DNA of 64,000 nucleotides from Moniliella sp. 'wahieum' (taxonomy: Eukaryota; Basidiomycota; Moniliellomycetes; Moniliellales; Moniliellaceae). The translations under genes and the position numbers were made by a program. Location of the stretch: the NCBI GenBank assembly GCA_003971905.1, contig RSEE01000018.1, positions 248,001 to 312,000 of the forward strand, written 5' to 3'. Positions 1 through 12,424 of this stretch are shown here, in pieces (within the stretch, counting starts at the first letter, position 1; the number at the start of each line of letters is the position of its first letter). Below the pieces are notes generated by a model. That model was not told the origin of the DNA. It saw only the letters and a program-made list of their open reading frames with translations, and made no database searches.

Positions 1-77
1 TGAGACTTAGTAGCCAACTCCTTCCAATGCGCAAACAACTGCCCGCCGTCTTGGTGCCGTAGTATCCTCGCGTCTCG

Positions 78-2939
78 TCAAACCAGGGGGAAAAACGGTT
101 CTTGAGTGCGTCCCTGGTACTTGGCGTTCTTGTCGCATTCTGCTTGTTCAAGCAGCCGAAGCAGTTCCTTCTCCCGGCGTTCCAAAGGCGACGCAGTGCT
201 CTCATGCACCACCCGCCGGTACGCGTTCTGCGCCTCCTGCGATCCCGTGTCGCGCAGCGTGTGGTCTACCTCCATTCCGGTTCCTCCCAGTGCTCCGGGC
301 CCCATCACACGGTAATCGTGCGCTGTGCCTTCCGTCCGCGCCTCGTCCCCTCCTCTTCCTCCACCATAGGTTCGTTGTGGACGTGGGTGTCGGGGATGGA
401 GCGGAGGAGCTGAGAATGGGCCTCCCGCCTGCCTCATGCAACGCACCAAACTTGGCCTGGGTGCGGGTGCAGGACATGATGTGTTCCAGCGAGGACATGA
501 CGCCGCACTTGCACATGCTGCGCGTGGTGCGGCACAGCGTGCGGAGCTGGAGACCAACCTGACCTGCTGGTCAGAGAGCTTGAGGTACGGGACGGATGGA
601 ATGGCGGAGAGCCAGTTGTGGCTCAGCGGGTTGCTGTGCTCAACCACATGGCGACCGTCGGCATCGTCCAGCTTCTGGAGCAGCTCCTGTCCTGTCGACT
701 TTGCTCCCACATCTCGCGGCAGCGCTGGCGTTGCTTCGTAAATGCGTTGGCCCTTGCCGTTTGCGGTCCCGAACGGTCAACATAAGTGGTAATGAGATAG
801 TCGTTGACCTCGTTGGCCGCGGCACGGGCGTGGGGCGCGATATACGAGTAAAGCGGGCTGCCACATCCTCCCAGCCGAAGAGGCAGGCTCATGCATGTCG
901 AAGTGGTCGTCCTTGGTACCTTGGGGGTCCTCGTCGCCCCGGATCCGTCTGAACTCCGTACAGATGAAGGCATCAATCTCGGCCAGCACGTCGTCTAGCT
1001 CTCCTTCCATCTGCATGGTGCGGAGCAGGTGGCGCAGCTTGGTCTGAGTGCTGAGCCGCCATAGTAAGAGGCGTCCCTGGCGGGTGATGCCATCAAACTT
1101 AGGCATGTTTCTCCCTCAGACTGGCCAGTTGGGCCCGGAGCCACGATCGACGACAGTCTACCCCTCCCACACAAGTGCCAACCTGCAGACCATCCCCCCC
1201 GAATCTGGTCCCGGTCCCGCTCGACACACTTACGCAGGTTGAGCTTGAGGCCTGACGCGTCGTCTTCCAAAAGCTCCGCGGCTAGGCCGGTAATGCCTGG
1301 CCCTGGACCGAAAATCGTAATGTCGTCCAGGTATGCCATCACCAGGTGCCCCGGCGGCAGGTCCTGTTCCAGTTTCTCCAGCGTGGGCGCACTGCAATGG
1401 AGAAGAAAAAGGGGGCGAGGGGTCGCCCTGCCGTACGCCCTCTGCCGACAGGACGTTGGTCTCATTTCCCCGCCCGACGCGACCCAGAGCTGGGTGGGGG
1501 AACCATAGATCCATCGGCCCAAGGTGAGGAGATGGGGGGCGTAGGCATGGACGCCTTGGCGAGTGTGCGACGGGCGCACAGTGTTGAAGGCGTTGGTAAG
1601 TCGAGCATGGCGACGTGGCTGAAGTCGCCCATTCCGCATCGTTCTCCCCGCCTGGCGCTGTCATGCGCTCGACCATCCGTACGATAGGCTCCACCCCGTT
1701 TTGCGGCTACTTCTACCCCAACTGGGTGGGAGAAGCCAGCGTTGGGGGCGATCGCTCGAGCGATGGCCTTGGCGCACAGGCGGTAGATCAGCTCCCCGCA
1801 GGCGATGGGGCGGATGCCTCCCGATGCCTTCTCCAGGGGGGTAAGGCGGAGGCCAACAGGAGCTCGCGTCCTGGGGCAGTGCCGTGGTAAATGCTCTTGG
1901 TGAGGGCGGTGAGAAAGCGACGAAGCGCTTGCATTCAAGGGCCGTTCTTAGGAGGGCTGGGTCCACCCGGATAGACCTGCCCCAACGTCGATTCTGAACG
2001 TGGCAATCAAGGCAACAAAGTCGATTTCGTCCAAGTCCACCACGATACGGCCACTGTCCGTCGTGTCGGTGAGGGTGGTGCCCGCGGTACCACGCGGCCT
2101 GTGTGGGTGGGACGAGTGCGGGTGGTGTGTTGCCAAAGGCTGTGCCCGGGCCGAGGCTGAAGGGGTTCGCCTCTCCAACGGGATGGAGCTTTTCCAGGCT
2201 TGCCTGGGTCTCGGGGTGAGAGGGGCAATGGTGGATTGGCCGACGAGGGTACTTTGCTGCGCGCTGAGGCAGCCCTCCCGAATGAGGCGGTCGGCCTTGG
2301 TGACTGGGTCGAGTGCCTCGCGCGTTGAGAAGTCGGGGGGCGGAGGGAGTTGCCAGGCGCTGTTGGGGTACGTCCCGATGAGGTTGTTGTCCTTGTTGTG
2401 GTGGCGGAGTACTTCCTTAGGCACCGCTAGAATATCCATCAGGGTGCTGACGAGGGCTCCTGCAAGTAAGCGTCCGCCAACGGCCGAGCATCTGGAGGAA
2501 AGGGCGCTTCAGGTGTGGCGGTATCTGCGTGTGCCTGGCGCTCGGCCAGGGCGGTCAAACGGGGAAGGAGGTCGGCCCCCGTGTCGGTCGAGGGGTTGCG
2601 CGGTCGTTGGTGGCGGTGGTGGTGGGGGCGCTGCGGCAGCGGGGGGGGCGGTGTGCGCGGGGGCGCGGGGGGTTGAGGGGTCGTGGGTGGCGGCGGCGGG
2701 GGGGGCTGTCTGCGCGGGGGCGCGGCGCGGGCGTGGGTAGTGGGGCGTGGGGTTTCGGCGCCGTAGCCGTTGGTTGGCTGTTCGGACGCCCACCGGGGGC
2801 TGCGGCGCCGGGGGTGGCGAGTTGGGGGTTGGGGAGGAGGGCGTGCCTTGACCCGTACTTCGGGCACCCGGGTTCCTGGCTTCGGAGTTGCGGGGCAGCG
2901 CGGTGTTGTGTGCCAGGGTTCGTGCAAAGGGAGCAATGA
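78..2939 (-). mobile_element. LINE-like (non-LTR type) retrotransposon, reverse transcriptase region, truncated by window edge
   Basis: Read on the minus strand, the segments follow the order of a LINE-type reverse transcriptase. An N-terminal stretch (about 2440-1950) holds LIREGCLSAQQST and then GAGLSGWT. The palm begins near 1890-1800 with GGIRPIACGELIYRL. Later come LTNAFNTV (about 1600), VRQGDP (about 1450) and the catalytic box MAYLDDITIF (about 1320), followed by LKLNLRKC (about 1235). A C-terminal cysteine/histidine segment, CKCGVMSSLEHIMSC, lies near 500, and the last open frame stops at about 78. Upstream of 2440 the same strand is a Pro/Arg-rich segment that may be the N-terminal part. 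No single frame spans it: at least four frame changes separate the blocks. Some may be the homopolymer losses seen across the window, so I cannot say whether the copy is dead. The 3' end would lie beyond position 1. The family is clear, the exact clade is not. Confidence 0.8.
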
Positions 2940-3314
2940 TACTCGCGCTTGGGGGGTGGGTCGGTGGCGGGGGGGGCGGGGTGGTGGGTACGGGACGGGT
3001 GGTGGGGATGGGGGTGGGGGTGGCGGCGGCGGGGCGGGGTGTCACGTGCCAGGACCCCAGGTGGCAGCAAGCCGGCGCCGGTCACGTGGTCAGGCATCTG
3101 CTCAGTTAGTGAATGTCTCATCGACCGGCACTTGGTGCTCTGGGGCCAAGGGGCGGGTGTGGGGGAAAGGCGTGTGGGGGACGGAGGGGAGCGTGGGGTG
3201 GGCTCCCGGGGAGGGGGTCTCGGGCGCCAGGACCTCTCGGGGGATCCGCCATACGGGTGCGCAACACCATGGGCGGTGCCGGTTGGGGTCGCCGGGTGTG
3301 CACCCGAAGGTGGG

Positions 3315-3390
3315 GCGCAAGGGGCGCTCCCAAAGGTGGTGGTCGCAAGGGGCGCTCCAAAGGTGGTGTCGCAAGGGGCGCTCCCAAAGA
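3315..3390. repeat. Minisatellite, 3 copies of a ~26 bp unit
   Basis: The unit CGCAAGGGGCGCTCCCAAAG plus GTGGTGGT occurs three times in direct succession, the last copy truncated. Copy 1 has CTCCCAAAG and copy 2 CTCCAAAG, so neighbouring copies differ by one base in a C-run. It lies just upstream of the LINE. Confidence 0.85.
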
Positions 3391-3535
3391 ACTCCCTATA
3401 ACTACGGTGCCGACCACAACATAGCGGACCCGACCATCGAGCGGGGCGGGTCTCGTCGCGTGTCGTATTGCGGTTCGTGTTCGGGGGACACTGGGGTGGA
3501 GGAAGAGTGTGGGAGACTTCGAGGATGATCGTGGG

Positions 3536-3800
3536 TCATGCATCATGTCGTGGGTGGCAAGCATTCAGCAGTAAATTTCGGCTGGTGGCTCTCACATAAA
3601 GGCGCGTCCCCAATGCAGTCGTGCTGGCATCCGAGAGGTGGAACGAAAGGGTGCCATTGGGTTTAATCTCAATATGGCTGCGAAGCTCCAGAAGGAGGTA
3701 ATCGTTGGACTTCCCCCGAACGGAGAGCAACAAGGAATCGTCAGCGTGGATCGCCAGGAAACGGGGTCTAAGGAATCGGTGCGGCGAATATGGGCAAAAT
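3536..3800 (-). mobile_element. Possible Ty1/copia-type reverse transcriptase fragment (fossil)
   Basis: A short minus-strand stretch reads FLAIHADDSLLLSV and continues with LLLELRSHIEIK, then LSFHL and ALGTRL. This resembles the palm end of copia-type reverse transcriptases, with an xxDD box, a helix ending in F-x-I/M-K, and an L-x-x-F-L-G-x-R-I-like strand. It is a small broken piece with no recognisable integrase, protease or long terminal repeats nearby. Family assignment is tentative and age cannot be judged. Confidence 0.3.
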
Positions 3801-5079
3801 GGGAGCGGTAGTTACGGTTTCGGTTACAGCGCGAGAGGAACAGGCAAGGTCGGAAGAGTGGGGGAACTTGCGTCTGGCGTCTCCTCAGCCTCCCCGAACC
3901 CATGGGGAGGGAAGAATTAAGTGGGGGGCTGATCAAGGAGATATGGTTGGACTGCTCATGGGTCCGGGGACCTTCCCAAAACCAGGGAGGACCGGTACAG
4001 GTAACATGCATAGAATGAGACAGCGCCAATGCCAGCGGCGTGCACGGCCCGTACCTGCAAGGACTATATAGAAGCATGACTAGGATGGAGTGAAGTAAAT
4101 GTATTCTTATCCTTGACGACGGACGGACGTGCGCCCGAATCGTGTTGCGCAGGGAGGGTGGTGGCGGAAGACTCCCCGCGCATTCCTATTTGTGGCCACG
4201 AAGGGAAAGGTTGGGCACAATGAGGCGATCGGGGGCGGTTACAGGGAGAATATACGGAGGCAGTACTATGGAAAAGTAGGGGAAGGGACCCACCGTCGGA
4301 AAATCTTCGCAGAGGAGCGTGAGATCCAGCGAACCCAGCTCAACCCCTCCGTGCAATTTTGATCCGGGCCGCAGGACGCCGGTGCCCTGGCTCACCCCGC
4401 TTCCACTGGGATGAACCACCGCCCCGAGAGGATCGGCCTGCTCGAGAACGAATTACCCAGCCCAAAAAGGGGTGTGACCACGCGGTTTACGTCCAGACGC
4501 TCATCCCTGAGAAAACCCGGAGGCCGTATGGCTTCACGACGCGCGAGATGACCGTCAAAAGACGGCCATAGTCTTCATCCGCTTGGCACGCTGCAACACT
4601 TGGATCGTGCAAACCATTGAGCAAACGTGAGCAGAATAGCAAATCAGGGACAGGTTGAGCACGCGAGCGCATCCGTAGCTTGTAAACGATGCTGCGGCGG
4701 CGCTCATCGTACTTGGTGCGGACAAAGTGCCAATGCTAAGGTCCAGAAGTTGCCGCAAAAGGGAAAAGAGGTCCGCTGTTGTGGTGATGACTGACCGTAG
4801 CGTTGAAGCAAAATTCAGAACAACATGGACGCCATGCCTCCAGTTTCAGAAGAAGTGCTGGTCGAGCTCAGACGTTTGGTGGAAGGCGGTACGCAACTCG
4901 TTGAAGTGGCGCGCGACCGACGTTGGCGAAGACCGATCCCTGGGAATCCGTTTAGTAGGATCATTATCGATCACGTTCACGATGATTGCTCGAGAGATGA
5001 GATTCGGTTTAAGAGATTGTTGAGATGGCCATGAAAATCAGGTGCACGGCTTTTGTCCCACACGAAACTAACCCCTACA

Positions 5080-5225
5080 GAGGAACATCGAGCAGCGAGT
5101 CGCCAGCATCAGGGGCTAAAAGCTGCGGAACAATGAAAACAGGAGAGAGAAAACAACGGAACTCCAAGCCCTGAGGAAGAACTGAAGGGACGTTGGCCAA
5201 AGCACGAGCCACCCGGTGGCTCAAC
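5080..5225. repeat. Dispersed ~145 bp repeat, copy 1
   Basis: This stretch matches 38285-38428 in the same orientation over about 145 bp with small indels. Shared landmarks are GAGGAACATC, CAGCGAGTCGCCA, GGGGCTAA, AACAACGGAACTCC and TTGGCCAAAGCACGAGCCACC. Flanking sequence on either side does not match, so this is a discrete dispersed unit. I see no coding potential and no clear target-site duplication. Confidence 0.85.
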
Positions 5226-5515
5226 CGAGCCGCCAGACTCAGTATCAGGATATCTTTTCAGGTTCCTGTTGTTTGGCTTCAAGAGCCACAAAGCAGACGT
5301 TGACCGGTCAACCGCCACGATCGTGCTGATGAACGCGCAGCACCACAACGCACAGAAAAAAAGGCACCCCCCCCTTCTTCTCTTGGTTGTGGCCGGGCTG
5401 CCAGTGATAGGTCGCTCCGGGACTGGTGGGCTTTCCTTGGTGCATCAGGATAAACTGCGGGCGACACCACTGACCTCTCGATTGGGTTTGAGCGAACAGC
5501 GTGAGCCTACTGTGG

Positions 5516-5523
5516 TATATAAG
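5516..5523 (+). promoter_or_regulatory. TATA box, likely RPA12 core promoter
   Basis: TATATAAG lies 169 bp upstream of the RPA12 ATG at 5692. No other gene starts in between. Confidence 0.5.
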
Positions 5524-5691
5524 CGCAGCGTTTACATCTTTTTTTGTGCTGGTTCATTCAGAATGCGGAGCGGACGCGCGGAATTAGTAATTCCACGCCA
5601 TATTTTTTTTTTCGGTGCGCTACCTCCTTGAGCTGCGGCAAGCCGGGGTTAACTCTGTCCCTACCACCCGTACCCGTTTTCAAGCAGCGCA

Positions 5692-6141
5692 ATGGCCCCA
5701 CGAGCAACTCCTGGTACGTTCCACACATACAGGAAGTTTTGAGGTTCCATGCAACTAACGTTTGGATACAGACAAGATTGGCTCTCTACTGTTTTGCAGT
5801 GCTTGCGGCAGCTTGCTGGACATGGTGTCGGATGACGATGTGATCAAGTGCGGTGCCTGCGGGACAGGACAAGATGCACATGTCTATGATGGGTTGACTG
5901 TCGTGACCCGTTCGCATGCGTCTGCATTTCCCTCGGTGCTCCGGCAAAAGCGGCAGCTCGTATCGACGGTCCGGGAGGATGGGGAGGGCGGAGAAAAGGC
6001 GGCGACGATCAACGAGCGCTGTCCGAAATGCAACCACCCCGAGTTGATGTTCCACACTCTCCAGCTCCGCTCGGCCGACGAGGCTCCACTGTCTTTTACG
6101 ACTGCCCAAACTGCGGATACTCGTTTAGCCAAAACAACTAA
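5692..6141 (+). CDS. RPA12: DNA-directed RNA polymerase I subunit Rpa12
   Basis: Small TFIIS-like subunit of RNA polymerase I, needed for transcript cleavage and proofreading in rRNA synthesis in the nucleolus. The N-terminal zinc ribbon reads SLLFCSACGSLLD then IKCGACGT. The C-terminal TFIIS-type ribbon has ERCPKCNHPELMFHTLQLRS, the catalytic acidic pair ADE, and VFYDCPNCGYSFSQNN ending at TAA 6139-6141. Exon 1 is 5692-5713 (ATG GCC CCA CGA GCA ACT CCT G). Intron 5714-5771 (58 nt) has GTACGT, a CTAAC branch site and CAG. Joining it restores MAPRATPDKIGS. Between ADE and the last ribbon the frame shifts by one: GAGGCTCC at 6081-6087 where the family needs GAGGGCTCC, that is, one G missing from a G-run. 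About 125 residues, normal for the family. Confidence 0.93.
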
Positions 6142-8206
6142 CCGCCGCAAGGGTCTTTCTTATGTTGCCCAATGTACTTTTACTTTCATGGACATGCCGG
6201 GGGGGATTGGGATGGTTGACAGCGCGATCGATGAGTTCGAAGGTTAATCGACAATGCCTGGTTGGTCATGTGGACCGCGCGGCGTCGGTATGCCGCGAGG
6301 GGGACCGTGGACACAATTCGGCACTTTTGCCGAAATGATTAATGAGCCCCAACAGGCAGCGTCACGTGGACGTTGTTTCGCAAGGCGGCACTTGGCTAAT
6401 TGAAAGGATGGAAAAGGGCGGGGGTTCGCTGGTGCCTGCTGTCGGAGTCTGCTGCATGGAGCAGGTGGTGGCCCAGATCTTGGTTCCACTGATGGATGTA
6501 CAGTCAAGCATGAAGCTCTTCAAGACCGCCGCGATCGTTGCCGGATTTGCCGGTTACCGGCTACCCCGACTCAAGAGCTTGGCTGGGACTGTGGGGTTGT
6601 GGTTGTGTATGGATTCAGTATGACAAGTGAGCGCTTACTCATAGGCCTGGTCGTTGAATTGAACGTTGGAACGTTGAACGGCCGTAAAAACATGCAGCGC
6701 TAATAAGCGCTAGCGGGCACGCGGTAACCGGTAACGTGTACCGCAGCTGACGCAGATGGCGCCTGGAAAGAGGATGGATGGCATGCGCCTCAGCTGGGGC
6801 CGGCGCTGGTGGCCGCGTCTTGGTTGACGTGGATTGGGCTGTGCCTTGCCAACGGGTGTGATGGATGCGATGGAGGTGAGATGCGAGCATGTGAGATGTA
6901 TATTGGCGTTGAGTAACCAGTAACCCCAAGGCGGAAGCGCAGACGCAGAGCAGTGGAGGCCCAGCGCACGGGGGCGCAGCGGAGCTAATGCGCGCATGCA
7001 CGGCCTGGGCATTGTGCTCCCGTGCCTGGCGCAGCCAATGTGAATGCGAGGCGGGGCCAATTCTGAGATCTGATCGATCTGAGTAGGCTTTAAGCGCAAG
7101 CGTACCGCGTACGCCTCTGCGCCCTTGCAGCCTGCAGCATGGAGTGCGAGCAGCGATTAGGCCGGTTAATTACTAAGTGCGGCGCTGGACGTACTGGCGG
7201 CGTTCCAGCTGCAGCGCTGCAGCCCAGCAGCGGCTCAGCGCGACGGACTTGGCCCGCCCGTCGCTGCTGCTACCCGCAGACTGGGCCAGTGCCGCCGGGT
7301 TGCACGCCGCACCAGGCAGCACGCAAGGGGCGCTGCGCTCAGCCGCTCAGCGGTCAGCTGGCCCACACGCGTGACGCATGATGCCTGACGCGCAAGGCAC
7401 CAGGCCACACCCGACGTACCCCACATCCCCAGAATGCATGGGCATCATGCATCACGCTTCCGCTCTGTGGCAGTGTGCGGCGAAAGCGGACACAAGCACA
7501 GCGCATCTCCCCTGTGCGCAGCTGCTCAGCGCTCACGCTCACCCGCAGCCGTCACGCGTCACCAGCCACTGGCCACCTCCCCCGCCCGCCGCCACCACCG
7601 CCGCCGCCACGCCCACCGTCCCCCACCAACCGCGGTCGCCTCCACGCCTCCTGCCCTCCTGTGTCCGCTGCGGCTGGCTGCCCCCCTCCGCAGTCTCTGC
7701 CTGCCGCACACATCCCTACGCCCCATGCCCAGCCACACCGTCGCCGCCGGCGGTCCCCAGTCTGCCCCGCCCTCCCTCTGCCCTTCCGCGAATCCTCCCC
7801 GCCGAGTTGACGCGCAACACGCCCTCCCCCACCAGCTCCGCGCCCGTCACAACCAGCAGCGACGGCGTCCCCAGCGACCCTGAACGCGACGCCGCCCCAT
7901 CCGCCCTCAAGCAGCACGCCCCGTCTGCTTCGCGTGCCCACGCCACGCCCATGCACTCGGACAACGCCCCGGGCTCCTCCGATGCTCTTTCCAACACCCG
8001 CTCCTGGCATCAGCCCGACATGGCTGGTGCTCTGTCTCACGCCCACACCCACCCACACCCCGTCAAGCTTGATCGGGCCACGACGCCATGTTTGACGAGA
8101 TGATCTGCTCTGACAGTGTTGGGTATACCATCATGCATCATGCCCTCATTCAGTTCGAGTTTGCTCGTCGCCCTGCGCGCTGACCCCCCCCCCCATCCAT
8201 ATTTGC
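6142..8206. other. RPA12-MGA2 intergenic region
   Basis: About 2 kb. Open frames at 6254-6402 (MPRGGPWTQFGTFAEMINEP) and 6342-6623 (a hydrophobic stretch near FKTAAIVAGFAGYR) could be parts of a small spliced gene, but I recognise no family. 6653-6681 holds TTGAACG-type reiterations and 6722-6735 holds GGTAACCGGTAAC. From about 7550 to 8200 the DNA is C/CT-rich low complexity and probably 5' leader or N-terminal coding sequence of MGA2. ATCATGCATCATG occurs at 8130-8143. Confidence 0.45.
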
Positions 8207-11200
8207 ATGTTCAGTCCCGCCATCTCGCACGCTACCGCTGCTGCTGCCACGCCCTCGCCCAAGCCCCCTGGGACCCCCCCACTACACCCAGCGTATCGGC
8301 TACCGAGTTCCGAGACGACACTTCGGCCGTCGGCTCGTCTGTGACGGCAGGAGCGCGTATAGTCGTGCCATGCGGAAACGGGGATCCGATGCATCTACGA
8401 ACCTGGCTCAATTTGGTGTGGGCTCCCACTATAGCCACACCAGCGACGCCGATCTAGGCTACACGGCCAGACCATTGTTCGCCCTCCCCGAGACCAGCTG
8501 GGCAAGCTGCAAGTTCACGTGCATGGCGTAGCACTTATTGGGGCCAAGAGTCGTGTGGAGACACAAATCCGCATGCGCATCGAGCTCGTTCGTAGCAAGG
8601 TGTATTCCGCCGGAAGTTCCGATCCTCAGTATGCAGAGGAATTGGCACCTGCCTTGGGCATGTCCTCGAGCCAAGCGGCTAGCACTGCCCAGGCCCTCTT
8701 TGGACCCCAGAGTTGTGGCAGCGCATTGGGAGCTTCACCCACGTCAAGTTACCTCCAGGAACAGGAACTCGGCGGAAAAGCCGCAAGTTTAAGGAGCCGC
8801 AGGTTGATCCACAACAGACGTTGTTTCTCGATGCACTGTGGTAAACGCTCCTCACCTCACGACGACGCGTCTATGTTTGTGAGGGATGCCGGACGAGGGA
8901 GCGCAAGCGTATCCTCCGGATGAAGGGCCGATCGAAGCACAACGGTGACACAAACAAGTCTACCAGCACCGGCGACAGTGCCGGCGACACGGGTAGTGCG
9001 GACGGGGCCGAGGCGACCGCAAGGGTTCTGGGCTTGAGGGCCGAGGAACCCCCCACCGTGGAGGAGATCCAAGCGCTTGGCATTGATCCTTCCCTTCCAA
9101 ATGCGGTCCAGCTAGCTTTGGGAGTACGGGAAGAGCGGGCACGGGAGCGCGTTGTTGTGTTCAACACGGGGCGACTTTGTCGAGTTTCACAATGGCGAGG
9201 CTGTCCTGCCCACTCGCATCACTTGCTACGTCGGCATCACAAGGAGAAAATTGGCTTTTGCATTATCTTCACCCTGCGAGACTGGACAGGGCAGCTGCTT
9301 GCCACGGGCCTACTACTCCGCCCATTATGATCACTGACGATCACAACCTCTCAGGGCCCTCAAGCCCAGGCCCAATACAAGCCCAGGCCGATGCTCTCGC
9401 CGAGGTGCTCACCCAAGCCCGCGCTAATAGGGCGGCCAGCCTTCGTGCGCAAGGATTCACACCTCCTCCTCCGCCATTCAACTTGGACCGCGCACTTCTT
9501 CTTCCATGTCGTCCCAGCCGATGGCCCGTCTTCCATATGGTTTGGATAGTGCGGGCAGCATCCCCGTCCAGGCAGCACTGCAGTCGCATGTCTAAAGAGC
9601 GGCGTAAGAGCTCAAGTTCGCGATCGAAGCCATATGCCCGCCGGGCTACTATGCTTCCTCGTCGCCGACGATGGGTTCTGCACAGCACGTCCGCCACATC
9701 GACACCCTTCTCGCTCCTCCTCGCCACAGCCGCACGCTCATGTCCCCTGATTCGAACGATGGGGTTGTGCCGGAATTTGATTCCCGCATGTCGATAACCT
9801 CGACTGCTTCGCTTCAGCCCCCCGATGCCTCGCTTCACTCGCGCAAGAGTGTCGTCAGTCCGCTGTCTGCCCCGGAAGCGCAGCACGTCGATTCGCCCGT
9901 CTCCAGTCATGGCACAGTGCCAACGGGCCCGGTGCCTATATCCGCGCTCCAATCCGGCTTGGCACCAGGTACGCTTCAACCTTTGTCCGAACCAGAGGCG
10001 TTCTCTGCACTGAACCCTCCCGCGATAATTTCCCGGTCTATCCGGACTCGGCCATGCTTCTTCAAGCCTATTCGTTTGCTCAGGCTCAGGCCGAAGCGAC
10101 GTTTGGGAACAACCCCATGTTTTTCAATAGCCAAGGCCAGCCCAATCCGCATGTGTATGCCGCCATGCTCTCTGCGATGCAATCGCTTCGCAATGGGCCA
10201 CAGGCCAACACGGCTGGGGAGAACCCATCTGTGCCTCTTCCCCCGCCCTTCGACTGTTCCCCCGGCCCCTAGCCCTCGAGCTAGCGTGGCTGGGCTGGTC
10301 GACGTGCCAATGGACACATCGGGGAGTCAGGCCAGTGTGCAACCCACATCGCAGACTCCCAATGGGGAAAGCCTTGCTACTTGTCCCCAAATTACCCAAC
10401 TCATCCCGTACGAGGGCCCTATTACGGGAGGATTGAAGTTACTGTGCTGGGGAAATTTTGTCGAGGGCATCAGCGCCGTCTTTGGAGACTCTCCGGCCAT
10501 TCTACAAAGTATGGGCCAAGAACACGCTGGTCTGTCTTCTTCCTCCCGCATGCACCCCAGGTCCGGTGGTTGTCAGCCTGCGTCTACCCGACATGCGAAG
10601 CCCCTATCCTTCGAAACTGATGATCACACGGCCCCACTGGCCTTCTTTACCTACGTGGACCATGCGGACCGTTCGTTGATGGAACTCGCTCTGCAAGTGG
10701 TGGGGCTCAAGATGACTGGTCAGATGCACTCGGCGCGGGATGTTGCGATGCGCGTGGTTGGGTCCGGCGCTGGGAATGTGGGTCTTTCAGCCGGGATGGG
10801 GCGGGGCTCGTCGACGGCTGGGGTAGATGGGCAGGAACGCTTGGCCGACGAGGACGGGGTTGCATCACCGTTTTCCGGCCTTGCCCACCTCGCTGGCGCC
10901 CAGTCGTCCAAACCGTTCAACTTGCAAGATTCGCTCTTATCGTTACTGGCGCTGTCGGATGAGCGCGTTGCGGTTCCGCCTTGGCCTGCCGAAACCGAGG
11001 AGTCTGCCGCGCCATGGGCTCCTCTGCCCGCCTGGCTCCCCACCAGCGCGGGCGTGCGATTGGCCTGACCAATCCCGCGGGCAAACGCTGCTTCACCTGG
11101 CGTCGTGCTGGACTTGCCACGCTGGTGGACGAGTTGCTGCGTCGGGGCGCGCCGGTGAACGCGCAAGATGCATGTGGCCTCACCCCGCTCCACTTTGCCG

Positions 11201-12424
11201 CCCTCCACGGGCGCACGGACGTGGCGCGTGTCTGTTGCGCCACTTTGCCAACCCCTGGGCGCTGACGCGCACGCGCCTTTCGCCTCTCCACGCTTGCTCC
11301 GCCGGCACGACGAGGTGGCGGTGCTCCTCGAGACGCATGTTGCCCTTGTTGGTGCTGCGCCTGGGCACGCGTGCCCATCCACGCGCACGGCGCACACCGA
11401 AGCTGGGTCGGAATCGGAATCAGAATCAGAATCAGAGGCCGAGTCGGAATCCGACTCGTCCTCCGCTGCCCAGGAGCGCGAAAGCCAGAGTGACGCTGGC
11501 GTCGCGGAAGTATCACGTACCCCCGCCCTGGTGGCCCTGGGGCCCCGGTGCACCTCGGTGGATGAAGACAACATGTCATCCAGCTGCCGGTCCGCGTCCG
11601 CGTCCGAGTCCGAGTCTGCGTCCGAGTCTGATTTGGACGCGCGTCCGGCTCGTGTCCAGGCTCCTGCGCCCGTGGTCTGCTCGGATTGGCAAGCCGGGTT
11701 GGGTTCCTTGGCAAGGGAAAAGCCAGAAGCGATGGTGGCGTCCATCAAGGAGGCAGTGTCCCCCGAGAAGTTGGCCGGGTCGGAAAAGAGGGGCAGCGTG
11801 TCGGAGGAAAAGAAAGCTCTTGCGGCCCGCTTGGCGGGAACGGCCTCCATGTCGATGTCCATGGCAGGGGAGACCAAGGCAGGAGCGGTCCCGTCGGTCA
11901 AGGCGGCTGCCGAGAAGCCACCGCGCTCCTTTGGCCTGTCCAAGTTGCAGCACTTCCTCTCCCCTGCTGCCTTTACCGCTGCACCCATCTCGGTCTTCCA
12001 CGTGGCGCTTCCCTCGAGCGAGCACGTGGGATGCCAGAGGCAGAGATCAGCAAGGAGGTTGGGCCCCAGCCTCCGGCCTACGATACCGCCGCAGCTCCTC
12101 CTTACCCGTGTCGCACCCTCCTCCCCGGCGGCTCTTCTTCCGGCGGGGCGGGCGGGACCGCGATGCGCAAGCGCGGGTCCAAGGGCAAGTCCAAGGATGA
12201 TGGTTGGGATCCGTCGCAGCGCGGCTCATGGCCCACTGGCGGGTCAAGTCGGCCAGGGGAGGGGCGCGCCCTGCCTGGTGGGAGGACCGGATGTTGGTGC
12301 TGTTTTGGGTGCCGGCCTGCTGGTGGCACTAGTGGTGTTTTTGGTCGTCTCTTTCGGGCCGGTGGTGCACCTGTTCGAGGCCCTGCGCCAAGGAAGCCTG
12401 TTCAAGCTGTATCCTGATGCGTGA
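8207..12424 (+). CDS. MGA2: Mga2/Spt23-family ER-anchored transcription factor
   Basis: Homologue of yeast Mga2/Spt23. The precursor sits in the ER membrane and is clipped by the ubiquitin-proteasome system; the freed N-terminal part activates OLE1 and other lipid or low-oxygen genes. In order: the conserved N-terminal block (about 8490-9340) with GVALIGAKSRVETQI, RKSRKFKEPQVDP, YVCEGCRTRERKRILRMKGR and KEKIGFCIIFTLRDWTGQ; an IPT/TIG domain (about 10385-10660) starting ITQLIPYEGPITGG; ankyrin repeats (about 11060-11350), e.g. GLTPLHFAALHGRTDVARV; two Ser/Glu-rich tracts (11405-11460, 11590-11640); and one C-terminal transmembrane helix (GAVLGAGLLVALVVFLVV, about 12300-12360). The coding path changes frame many times; where family conservation fixes the site, one base is missing. 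The start is uncertain: 8207 is the nearest ATG upstream of the conserved block, but a CT-rich stretch further up could also code. Confidence 0.9.

Larger units (their letters stand above)
3122..5515. other. Gene-poor region between LINE and RPA12
   Basis: Apart from the minisatellite, the copia-like fragment and the dispersed repeat copy, I see no supportable gene here. Open frames are short and lack recognisable motifs. A TATATAG sits at about 4066 without an obvious gene downstream. Confidence 0.5.

Noticed and set aside
4487-4672. LLNGLHDPSVAACQADEDYG looked like the C-terminal part of a copia polyprotein
   Set aside because: It lies upstream of the copia-like reverse transcriptase piece in the reading direction, which is the wrong order, and the match is short.
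5692-6141. RPA12 as a pseudogene
   Set aside because: One missing G explains the only break; intron, zinc ligands and stop codon are intact.
7378-8103. 241-codon plus-strand frame
   Set aside because: Pro/Ser/Ala low-complexity with ATGCATCATGCAT in it; no domain. Possibly leader or N-terminal part of MGA2 but not a separate gene.
10720-12200. Long antisense and shifted open frames (up to 457 codons) over MGA2
   Set aside because: They arise from GC-rich codons; the MGA2 domains fit only the plus-strand path, and the antisense peptides have no motif.
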